NCBI RefSeq assembly: GCF_000430705.1
Contig: NZ_AUMN01000012.1
Location: 89,657-153,656, forward strand
Length of the DNA stretch: 64,000 nt
Reading direction: 5' to 3'
Source: Arthrobacter castelli DSM 16402
GTDB lineage: Bacteria; Actinomycetota; Actinomycetes; Actinomycetales; Micrococcaceae
Shown: in pieces, positions 9,646-17,800 of the stretch
How positions within the stretch are numbered: the first letter of the stretch is position 1
How the letters are laid out: each line of letters begins with the position of its first letter
Made by a program: the position numbers and the translations under genes
Notes under the pieces: generated by a model
Seen by the model: the letters and a program-made list of their open reading frames with translations, nothing else
What the model was told of the DNA's origin: nothing
Databases searched by the model: none

Positions 9646-10596
9646 ATGAGAACCAACGAATCGACGAAACCAGCAAACCCCTATGCCGCCGCCTACGCCA
9701 GCTTCTGCAAACAGACCAAAGACCACAGTCTCGTCATTCTGCATAACGACGATCTCTACCGGCACCTCAGAGTCACGGCCCCCGGGACCCGCATCTGGAG
9801 CTGGGACATCACCACCTGGCCCGGCCACTTGGCCACCAGCGGCGACATCGCCGACGGATACATGTTCGCCCGCGAGCGTGACATGATCGAATTTTTCTCC
9901 TCCGCCGGCAAGGTCGATGATTACTACTTCGATGGCGCGCCGGGCATCGATTTCCGTTACTGGGCCCAGAAGCTCTGCGGCTCACGCTCGCACGAAGTCA
10001 AGAAATATGACCCCGAGATATTCCTGCAGCAGGTGCGCGAGCACCTCGAGGAGAGTGAAGAACTCGGCACCGAGGCGCAGGAATTCCACGAGAAGCAGCT
10101 CACGCTGCTGGAACGTCTGCACGAGCTGCGGGGACTCGATGACGATACGCAGGCAGCGCTCTTCGACGCCCACTGGGTCACCGAGGAACAGCTGGCAATC
10201 ACCGGCGGCACCTACGCCGTGCTGAACCAGGAGCGCCGCGACGCGTCCGCAACCGCCCGCATTGCCCTCTGGAGTGTCGACGGCGTCACGGATGAGCAGA
10301 TCGGCGCGCTGATCGAGGACCATGATTGGGGCGGACTCAAAGACAGTGAAGTCCCGCGGCAGTCACCCGCCGAGCATCGCGACGAGCTCTTCGACGACGC
10401 GCGCTGGCACGCCGACAGCGAGTCCGAGGCCCACAAGTGGCTCGCCGATCACGAGGAGTCCGTCGGCTCCGACACCTGGGAGTGGGATCTCTGTGACTTC
10501 GACGTCCACTTCCTGTTCACCTGCTACGCCATCGACATGGCTGTGCAGCTCCACCGTGACCACAAGGCGGCAGCTGAAGCCACGGCCACGACATAG
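9646..10596 (+). CDS. Hypothetical protein
   Basis: A 316-residue acidic protein, no recognised family. AAGGA precedes the ATG. The N-terminal 120 residues are aromatic-rich (WSWDITTWPGHLATSG; DDYYFDGAPGIDFRYW) and the middle is highly charged and probably helical (EHLEESEELGTEAQEF). It is tightly packed with its neighbours. No catalytic motif was seen. Confidence 0.6.
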   Translation: MRTNESTKPANPYAAAYASFCKQTKDHSLVILHNDDLYRHLRVTAPGTRIWSWDITTWPGHLATSGDIADGYMFARERDMIEFFSSAGKVDDYYFDGAPGIDFRYWAQKLCGSRSHEVKKYDPEIFLQQVREHLEESEELGTEAQEFHEKQLTLLERLHELRGLDDDTQAALFDAHWVTEEQLAITGGTYAVLNQERRDASATARIALWSVDGVTDEQIGALIEDHDWGGLKDSEVPRQSPAEHRDELFDDARWHADSESEAHKWLADHEESVGSDTWEWDLCDFDVHFLFTCYAIDMAVQLHRDHKAAAEATATT

Positions 10597-10610
10597 AAGG
10601 AGTCTTGACC

Positions 10611-11192
10611 ATGTCCACATTCCGCATCATCTCTGAACCGGATCCAGCGAGAACCTGTCGTGAATCGCGTGGAACACGGCTGTGCTCCGACGACAAACGG
10701 GTCTGCACCGTCGTTGAAACAGTCAGCCTGGCGGGAGCGGCTGTCGACGCGCGGGACACCGAACCCCATCGAGATCGACGCATCGTCTCCGTCGAAGAAG
10801 TCCACCGAGGCTTTGCCTACTCCGACGAGGACATCACCGCCGCTTTGACCGTGCCACGGCCAGAGCTCATGGACACCGCCCTGGTCGATTCCGGGGTGTT
10901 CGAGGACACGACTGAACCGTTGTATCTCCAAGAGGGTTTCACCGACACTGTCCGCGACGTCGTCGACGGGCTGAGGGAATCGAGTCTGGTGCCGGGCCTG
11001 AATATGTCCGTGCTCGACAACGAGACCGACGAGCCGTACGCCATGCTCGAAGTCCGCGACGAGGGTCGGTTCCTTTACCTCTCCCGCGGATGCGAGATCC
11101 GCAAGCTCACTGACGACCGCGACGCGGCCGGCTGGGACGGGGTGCTGGCTATTGCCCGGCAACTGATCGATATCAGCAACGACCTGCACTGA
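10611..11192 (+). CDS. Hypothetical protein
   Basis: A 193-residue protein, unrecognised. GAAGGAG at 10597-10602 lies 8 bases before the ATG at 10611; an in-frame TTG at 10605 is too close to that site. The C-terminal half (MLEVRDEGRFLYLSRGCEI) has a beta-rich pattern. It ends just before a strong hairpin that closes this transcription segment. Confidence 0.55.
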   Translation: MSTFRIISEPDPARTCRESRGTRLCSDDKRVCTVVETVSLAGAAVDARDTEPHRDRRIVSVEEVHRGFAYSDEDITAALTVPRPELMDTALVDSGVFEDTTEPLYLQEGFTDTVRDVVDGLRESSLVPGLNMSVLDNETDEPYAMLEVRDEGRFLYLSRGCEIRKLTDDRDAAGWDGVLAIARQLIDISNDLH

Positions 11193-11216
11193 CCTGTAGA
11201 AACAGCCACACCACGC

Positions 11217-11253
11217 AAAGCGCCGGCCGCCTGTGAAAGGTGGCCGGCGCTTT
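11217..11253 (+). terminator. Rho-independent-type hairpin
   Basis: A 15-bp stem (11217-11231 with 11239-11253, one G-T pair) surrounds a 7-base loop, rich in GC with AAAG/CTTT at its base. It follows the stop at 11192 and precedes the HNH gene, whose ribosome site begins 12 bases downstream. Confidence 0.7.
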
Positions 11254-11279
11254 GTGCTGCCATCAAGGAGCACAGACCC

Positions 11280-11642
11280 ATAAACGAGCCCATTCTGCTG
11301 ATCTGTCTGGCCGTTACTGTCATCGGGCTCTTCGTCATCGCGGCGGGTATCGGCCGGCGGCGGCGCTGGCGTGATCCCACCCGTCTGTTCAGTTGGCCCG
11401 ACAAGCAGCACCTGATCCGGCAGGCAAGTGGTCGCTGTGAGCACAAGTACCCCCTGTGGTTCCGTTGCCCGGCACCGGGGACCGAAGCCGATCACATCAT
11501 CCCCTGGTCCAGGGGAGGGGTCACTGAACTGTATAACGGCCAGCTGCTGTGCGCCCGGCACAATCAGCGTAAATCAGACACCGTCCCCGGTCCGATCCAC
11601 CAATGGCGACTGGCACGTCGCAGAAAGAAGTATCCATCATGA
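11280..11642 (+). CDS. Membrane-anchored HNH endonuclease with non-standard start codon
   Basis: This frame encodes about 120 residues: a hydrophobic helix (ILLICLAVTVIGLFVIAAG), a basic stretch, then an HNH nuclease domain. The domain has GRCEHK, then EADHIIPWSRGG, then LYNGQLLCARHNQRKSD, with the cysteine pairs of the zinc-binding HNH subtype. No ATG, GTG or TTG exists in frame. AAGGAG (11265-11270) lies 9 bases before ATA at 11280, the best candidate start; ATT 11292 and CTG 11295 are alternatives. The stop overlaps the next gene's ATG (ATGA), supporting real translation. The helix would hold the nuclease at the cytoplasmic membrane, perhaps to act on entering DNA; that is inference. A mutated start codon or sequencing error is the alternative. 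Confidence 0.6.
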   Translation: MNEPILLICLAVTVIGLFVIAAGIGRRRRWRDPTRLFSWPDKQHLIRQASGRCEHKYPLWFRCPAPGTEADHIIPWSRGGVTELYNGQLLCARHNQRKSDTVPGPIHQWRLARRRKKYPS

Positions 11643-12115
11643 CCGAGACCAAAGACATCATCAACATAGATGAGGCCAAAGCCATGGTTGAACATCAGGC
11701 CTTCGCGATTCACCGGCTGCTGTGGGATTCCATCAAGTTGCAGCAGCAGGCAGTACATGATGTGCTGCGGGTCAAAGACCTCGCATACAAAATTGACAAT
11801 GAAAACGTCCCACCCGGTTTGTTCTGGGCAGTCATCGGCGGCTTCGGCACGAGTCGATACACCCTCCAGGACGATCGCTGGATCGTCACTGAATACGACC
11901 GCAGACGCAAGCAGCACGGCCCGCGCCAGGTTGATATTCCCGCAGAATTCATCGGTGCATCCACCGGAACATGTCGTCGTCTGGCGCGGCGGATGATCAC
12001 CGAGCACCAGCTGCACATGGCCACTGAAGCAAAACAAACCCCGCGACTCTCTTCCAGTCAAGAGACACAGATCCGGCAACTGCGCCAGCGGCTTGATCAG
12101 CTGCAAGCGGCCTAA
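11639..12115 (+). CDS. Hypothetical protein coupled to HNH nuclease
   Basis: A 158-residue protein whose ATG overlaps the HNH stop codon (ATGA). An in-frame ATG at 11603 lies inside the HNH gene and is less likely. It is helical, with a middle segment (GLFWAVIGGFGTSRYTLQDDRW) and a C-terminal arginine/glutamine-rich helix (QIRQLRQRLDQLQ) that could form a coiled coil. The family is unknown. Coupled translation suggests a partner or regulator of the nuclease. Confidence 0.65.
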   Translation: MTETKDIINIDEAKAMVEHQAFAIHRLLWDSIKLQQQAVHDVLRVKDLAYKIDNENVPPGLFWAVIGGFGTSRYTLQDDRWIVTEYDRRRKQHGPRQVDIPAEFIGASTGTCRRLARRMITEHQLHMATEAKQTPRLSSSQETQIRQLRQRLDQLQAA

Positions 12116-12166
12116 TCCGCGCCGAAGATCGCCGATATACCAGATGATCGAGCCCGACAAAAAAGT

Positions 12167-12217
12167 AAGGCCGGCGAAGAGTGCAGTACGCGCTCTTCGC
12201 CAGCCTTATTTTTTTAT
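12167..12217. terminator. Bidirectional rho-independent terminator
   Basis: An 18-bp stem with two imperfect pairs (12167-12184 with 12190-12207) is followed by TTATTTTTTTATTT on the plus strand. It is preceded by an A-rich run (ACAAAAAAG) that becomes a T-run on the minus strand. It separates the plus-strand arm from the convergent HU-like gene. Confidence 0.85.
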
Positions 12218-12224
12218 TTCAGGC

Positions 12225-12593
12225 TCACACTGTCGCGGCGACCGGCTCACCAACAAGTTCGTCATTGAAGTCTTCGGTGTTGATCGCCTCGGCCGCGCCG
12301 GGATTCAGTCGACGGCTGACGCTTCTGGACGCCGAGAATTTCAACACCGGATAATCCTCGACGTCGGACTTGCCGAAGCGGACCTTATGCCCCTTGTGCA
12401 CCTGTCGATAGAAGCGGCCGAAACCGGTCAGGACCACAGCCTGATCGCCCGCCACCGTGTCGACGAGCTCGTCGAGGATCCCTTCATACACCGCGCTCAC
12501 CATTGCCGCCGATAACCCGGTCCGCGCCGAAACACCGGAGACGAACTGTTGTTTCGTGACTCGTTCACCTTCAGTCGTCGCTATGCTCATCAT
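12225..12593 (-). CDS. HU/IHF-family DNA-binding protein
   Basis: A 122-residue protein with the HU fold signature: N-terminal helices (KQQFVSGVSARTGLSAAM), then LTGFGRFYRQVHKGHKVRFGK in place of the usual GFGTF..R arm, then a strand LKFSAS. HU proteins bend DNA and assist recombination, replication and transcription. A 30-residue C-terminal tail beyond the usual 90 residues is unusual. AGGAGAG precedes two adjacent ATG codons (12593, 12590). It has its own AT-rich upstream region, so it may be expressed separately from the polymerase operon. Confidence 0.8.
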   Translation of the reverse strand: MMSIATTEGERVTKQQFVSGVSARTGLSAAMVSAVYEGILDELVDTVAGDQAVVLTGFGRFYRQVHKGHKVRFGKSDVEDYPVLKFSASRSVSRRLNPGAAEAINTEDFNDELVGEPVAATV

Positions 12594-12700
12594 TCACTCT
12601 CCTGTGCTGGCCACTCGTTGCATTTATAGTTCAGTCTATCTAAATTATATCCGGCATGAACAATCAATAATACAAAAAATGATCCTTCAATGAGCTATGA
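12594..12700 (-). promoter_or_regulatory. AT-rich promoter island of HU-like gene
   Basis: This 107-base gap is far more AT-rich than the flanking genes and contains TATAAT-like and TATAAA-like stretches on the minus strand (GGATATAATTTAGATAG). It is the only plausible promoter region for the HU-like gene. No clear -35 element was identified. Confidence 0.5.
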
Positions 12701-13039
12701 CTAGAACTCCATACCGGTGTCCAGTGTCTTCCGATCATCCCGGTCGGCATAATCGACAGTCTCGTTGATGGTGCGCCTGGTCGTACGACTCTGCTCACGC
12801 TTTTCCTGTTCTTCGACCTGCTCGGCTGCTTTCAGCCTGGCCTGCAGCTTCTGCTGGCCGACTTCAGAGGCCGAGGAGGCCGCCGATGTCATCATTTCTT
12901 TCAAGGCGCTCACGTGCTTCGGGGCCTGTTGCTGCCTGGCTTGATCCCATTTCGCACGGTCTTCGGCGGTTATAAAGCCGAATCCGCGGGCCATCTGGTC
13001 GGCACCGGGTAAGCCTGTTTGTTTCTGCTGTTCACTCAT
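12701..13039 (-). CDS. Hypothetical charged coiled-coil protein
   Basis: A 112-residue hydrophilic protein with AGGAGG 6 bases before its ATG. It is mostly helical and charged (LQARLKAAEQVEEQEKREQS). No family was recognised. It is the last gene of the unit that begins with the RNA polymerase-like gene (20461), 31 bases after the HEXXH protein, so it may be an accessory of either. Confidence 0.65.
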   Translation of the reverse strand: MSEQQKQTGLPGADQMARGFGFITAEDRAKWDQARQQQAPKHVSALKEMMTSAASSASEVGQQKLQARLKAAEQVEEQEKREQSRTTRRTINETVDYADRDDRKTLDTGMEF

Positions 13040-13070
13040 GATTGCCTCCTGCGCTCATATATCGCTTCGT

Positions 13071-14825
13071 TCAGGGCTGATACTCCGGTTGTGGCTCTTG
13101 TTCTGACGCCGCCGGTTGCGGTCTGGCCCGCGGCGTCCCGGAGGCACCATAGAATCCGGACCTTTCACGGGTTTGCCAGGTTTGATAGGCGGCAGCCGGA
13201 TCCATCGTGGCGTTGGCCATAAAATCATGCCAGTCTTCGCCATATTTCTGCCCCCACTGCCGGCTGAAATCCGGATACTTCTCGCGCATCGCCTCGATCG
13301 CGTCAACGTAGGCGTTCGAGTATGTCTGTTGCTGCTGCTCGTCCGTGAACCCGTCGGCGGTCATCGATGCCAGCATGGTCCGTGATTGGAACAGCCGGTC
13401 GGGAATCGCTCCGGGCAGGTCTTCACCGTCGAAATCCCGGGCCCGGGCGGAGTAACCGAGCATATAGCCGGCCAGGTCTTCGTTGAAGGCCTGCTCGTCG
13501 CCGTCGCTGATGGCCTGCGACATGGTCATCGTCATCGTCTCCGACATGGCCATCCGGTGGTGATCAGCACCCATGGATCCGCGCACCGTGAAAGCGCCGA
13601 GCACCTCGTCCTTGGTGTCAGGGTCTTTATAACGCGTGTGCTCGGTCTCATGGCCCAGATAATCCTCGAACTGGCCGTGCCAGACCTTCACCGTCGTGCC
13701 TGTGCCGTTCAAACGCTCATCACGGGGAGCGCACATGCGGTCGCGCCCGTGCGAGAGCCCCTCGGCTATCGTCTGCATGCGCGGATCTTCAGTGATCCGC
13801 TCACCTAGGACCACCCGTGAAGCCTCGGCCACCTCTTCACGGTTCAGGCCGTCGGCTTCAGCCTGCTGGTACAAGTGTTTGACCATGTTCTGGTAACTGT
13901 CGTTGATCTGCCCGGTGTCGGCGTCGGGTTCTCGCAGTTTCATAAATGCCTGCTCGGCCAGCGCCACCTCGGTCATCGCCGCCGAACGGGGCGTGTACAT
14001 CTCACGGTGGCCACGCTGGCGAAACCGCATATCGTCGAAGCGTTTCTGCCACTTGTTACCAACTTTTTCCCGCGGATCGACCTGCCGCTTTTCGGTTTTA
14101 CCCTCGGCGGACCGCTGCGCGTTCTGCCCGTCGATCCGCTCGTTTTTCCGGCCGGCCTCAAATTCAGCCCGGCCCATTTTCTTGTCCGCCTTGGCCTCGA
14201 CCCGCTCCTGTATTGCTTCGCCGACCGACTTGGCATATTCGCCGACCGCCGACCTGAAGGTGGGCGAAAGCATGTACATGGTCGCCATCATGGACGCCGC
14301 ACGCGTCACTGACGCCGCACTGACACCCTGCTGCAGCGGGCGCATGCACGAGGTCATCATCATCCGGGCATGGACGTCGTGCAGCGCACTGGTCTTCTGG
14401 TGCCGGTCATCGTCGTTGAACCCGGCGGCGAGAATGTTGGAGGCGCGCAGCGAATCCATGTACTGCGTGCCGGCGTCGGCAATGTTGGACCGCAGCAGTT
14501 TCAGCTCGTCGCGGTTGCTCAGATCATCACTGGCATTCATTTCTTCAACCCAATGTGCCCGGCCCTGCTGATACCGGTCCTTGCGGTCGCCGGCCCTGGT
14601 TGCGAAAAAGCCGCGCGCCTTCTCCCACTGCTGCTTCCAGCTATATCTTTGCCCTTGTTGTTGTTGTCGACCGGAACTGTGTTGACCGTGATCGTTCATG
14701 TTCGTCTCCTCCCATTCGGCATCGACCGGTTCTTCATGTGGATCGGGCTGCGCATACGAAGTGCCGCCGCTTGTACCGGTGTCATTGACCGGCAGATGCT
14801 TGCGTGCCCTGCTGTGATACGCCAT
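13071..14825 (-). CDS. Protein with HEXXH motif, coupled to the polymerase-like gene
   Basis: A 584-residue protein. GGGAGG lies 6 bases before the ATG at 14825, and the upstream polymerase-like gene stops at 14828-14830, so the two are translationally linked. The N-terminal 260 residues are basic, glutamine-rich and helical. The C-terminal half contains HETEH (392-396) in EDYLGHETEHTRYKD, matching the zinc-metallopeptidase HEXXH motif. No third zinc ligand is certain, so the motif may be coincidental. No signal peptide. A role as maturation protease or structural partner of the polymerase-like protein is speculation from gene order. Confidence 0.65.
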   Translation of the reverse strand: MAYHSRARKHLPVNDTGTSGGTSYAQPDPHEEPVDAEWEETNMNDHGQHSSGRQQQQGQRYSWKQQWEKARGFFATRAGDRKDRYQQGRAHWVEEMNASDDLSNRDELKLLRSNIADAGTQYMDSLRASNILAAGFNDDDRHQKTSALHDVHARMMMTSCMRPLQQGVSAASVTRAASMMATMYMLSPTFRSAVGEYAKSVGEAIQERVEAKADKKMGRAEFEAGRKNERIDGQNAQRSAEGKTEKRQVDPREKVGNKWQKRFDDMRFRQRGHREMYTPRSAAMTEVALAEQAFMKLREPDADTGQINDSYQNMVKHLYQQAEADGLNREEVAEASRVVLGERITEDPRMQTIAEGLSHGRDRMCAPRDERLNGTGTTVKVWHGQFEDYLGHETEHTRYKDPDTKDEVLGAFTVRGSMGADHHRMAMSETMTMTMSQAISDGDEQAFNEDLAGYMLGYSARARDFDGEDLPGAIPDRLFQSRTMLASMTADGFTDEQQQQTYSNAYVDAIEAMREKYPDFSRQWGQKYGEDWHDFMANATMDPAAAYQTWQTRERSGFYGASGTPRARPQPAASEQEPQPEYQP

Positions 14826-14827
14826 GA

Positions 14828-17800
14828 TCAACCTCCCATTTCATATTCGTCATCGGCCGTCGGTGTTGTAATGGCAATCGAGGGCGTATACGAAGGCGCA
14901 CCCGCGGTGGCCGCCACTGGCTGTGATCGCGGACCGCCGGCTGCCACCGCCTGTTTCGAACGACGCCCTTCGCCGCGGGCGCGGGCACTGACGTGGTCGC
15001 CGGCTATCACGTCACGCTTGATCACGGCATCAGCAATGACCGGTTCGGCGGGTTCGAATCCGGGCTCAGCCAACCGGTCGAGCTGCGTGCGGGTTTCGGT
15101 GCGGGCGGCGGCCGTGGCGATGGAGGCGAACTGTTCATTCCTGTCACCGTCGAAGAGATTCTCGTGGTTATCGGCGGCAGTGAGCAGGTCGCTGAAATCG
15201 CCGCCGTAGGCCATGCGGTCCATCAGCGAACCCTGCAGCGAGACGTCTTCTTCGAGGTTGCGCACCCGGCCGGTCTTTGGGTCGGTCAGCGCCGCCGCGA
15301 CCCGTTCGACGTATTCGGGGTTGACTGAGACGTTGAAGCCATCAGGGGCCTCATAGAAATCAATGAACTGGCCCGTCCATTCCTGTTCAGTGGCCGCCAC
15401 CGGTTCGCCGTCTTCAAAGACCGGCTTCCAACTGCCGGGCCCGTCGTGCTCGAGCTTGCGCCCGCGCCACAAGTCCCGCCCGGGGCCCTGGAGCATGTCA
15501 TACTTATGCCGCGCCTCACTGGCACTGTGCTTGGACTGCAGGATCGACTGCGTCACTGGATAAGTCACTTCCAGCACCGCCTTGAGATCCTTGTTGCCCA
15601 GCGCACGCACGGCCCGCTGACTGTATGAGCCGCCCAGGCCGGTGCCGTGGGCCTTGATCGCCGTGGCGAACATTGACGCTTCCTGGTCAGCCCGGGTCAT
15701 CCCCGGCTGACCATCTTCACCCAGGTACCGGGCATAGTCATCGAGCTTTCGTTGGTTGCCCTTCGCTCCGGTGTCGACGCAGACCGCCTCCACGCTGTCC
15801 AGGTGCGCCTGTTGGTCGTCGAAGCGCAACGCTGATCCGAACTCATTGCGCTGGGCATCGCGGTAGAAATCGGACAGTTGCCCGGTAATGTCCTCGTATC
15901 GTGCCCTGGTCACGTCGTCGGGCTCCGAATCCGCACCCATAACAGCAAGGTTCGTCTCACCGCTGAGGCTGTCGAGTTCGTCGCGCAGTTCACTGCTCTT
16001 TGACAGAGCGGCCTGAGTGTCCAGTGAGATCTGCATGGCAAACGGGTGCGTGCCGGCCTCGCTCTTGACTCCGGTGTCCAGCAGATTCGCCGGCACCGAG
16101 AGCTTGTCCATTGCCTCGGTCTTGGCGGCTTCGTGGTGCAGTCTGACCACTGCCACAGCGTCACCGTCGAAGTCGCCGTCGAAGCATTGATCCATCACCG
16201 GGTTGATAGCCACGCCGGTCAGTCGCTCGTCCACGGCCACCCGCATATAACGCATTCCCGCATCCCGCAGCACCGGGTCGCGCCAGATGAGGGCGTGATC
16301 GTCTTCGGCCAAACCCAGCTGCCCGGCCATCACCGGCGACAGCGCCACTTGGTCGATGTCCAGCCGCGGATCAGCAGTCCATACGGCCGTGGCCGAGTCG
16401 GCCAGCTTCGATGACATCAGGCCGGTCTTGAAAATGTTCTTCTTCTGGCTGAAGACCCGGTTTTGAAGATCACCGGTGATCGACTCGAACTTGCGCTGGG
16501 CCTGGACGGCCGCCTTGCCCATCCCGTCGGTCAATTCTTCGCGCTTGTCCTGGCTCAATGATCCGCCATCGAGCTTCTTCTGCATCGACCGGTATTTGCA
16601 GGCCTGCATATGCACATCCAGGTACCGGTTCGTGTAGTCGTGGGTCACTGTCGTGCCGTCCTCGAACTCCTGGCCTGAGCGCAGGTGCGACGAGAGCACC
16701 GGCATTTTCCATGATGAGTCCGTCACCGGCTCAGTCTGCTCACCGGTGGGGTAGGTCAGCGGGAACGGGATCTCCAAATCGCCGCCTTTGTCACCGATCA
16801 GTTCGCCGAACGATCGGCGCATTGCCGTGGTGTGCAGACCCCCGTTGGAGGTATGCACCAGGTCGGGCATGGCGAAGAGCCGGCGCTCGGGCCGGTCGTC
16901 GATTCCCTCGTGGCTCAGTCCCGTATGGTCTTCGTCGCGGCCGACGACCCGCAGGGTTCCGTCGGCTTCCATGTCCACACCGACGGTGAGCATGAATTCA
17001 CGCAGATTCGCTTCGGCCCCGCTGTTGTGGCCATAGAACTCGGCCATGATCGCCGGGCTGTCCTGGCTCTGCAGCGCCCAGGCCAGCTGCGAGGAGGCTT
17101 TCCGCCCCCGGCCGGCCGACACATCCTCGTCGTCATAGATTTTCGTCTTCTCGTCGACGGCCATATGGGTGACCATGAACCGCATCTGTCCCAGCGTGCC
17201 GGACTGAGCGGCATCGACCCCGGGTGCGTGCAAATCAGAAACCTCCCCGCCCAGCATCTCCCGTGCCGATCCCGCGTTGCGTCGCGAGATCAATGAGAAC
17301 GGGCTCATCACCACGTCCATGTCCGGGTTGTCCCGGAACCAGGCGACCTCCTGCTCCAGATCCTGCCGGCGGGCTTGTTCCGGTTCCATGTCCCGGTCGA
17401 CGACCAGGGAGACAACGCCCTTGTTGCCGTGCAGGTCCGAGAGCTTATCGCCGGCGACCAGGTCGCGCATTCCGCCGCCGGCACCGTGAATCCGGTTGCC
17501 CTCGGAGAATTCACGGCTGATCACGATCGGGTCGTCGGCGGTCCAGCCGCCGAACGTCATCATCGCCGTACCGGTGGGCGACGTCACCTTCGAGGACTGC
17601 ATCAGCGTCGAAGCCGTCATCTGCTGACGGTCGAACGGATCGAACTGCATCGTCTCGAGCTCAGGACGTGTCATCAACGGCGCGCGGGCACCGGTGACGG
17701 TCTCAGGGTCGCCGGGACTGATCCTGCCGTCGGTCGAGACCTGCGCGTCAGTGGTCAGGTAGCGCACGATGCCCTGATTGGTCGCCGACCCGGTCATCAC

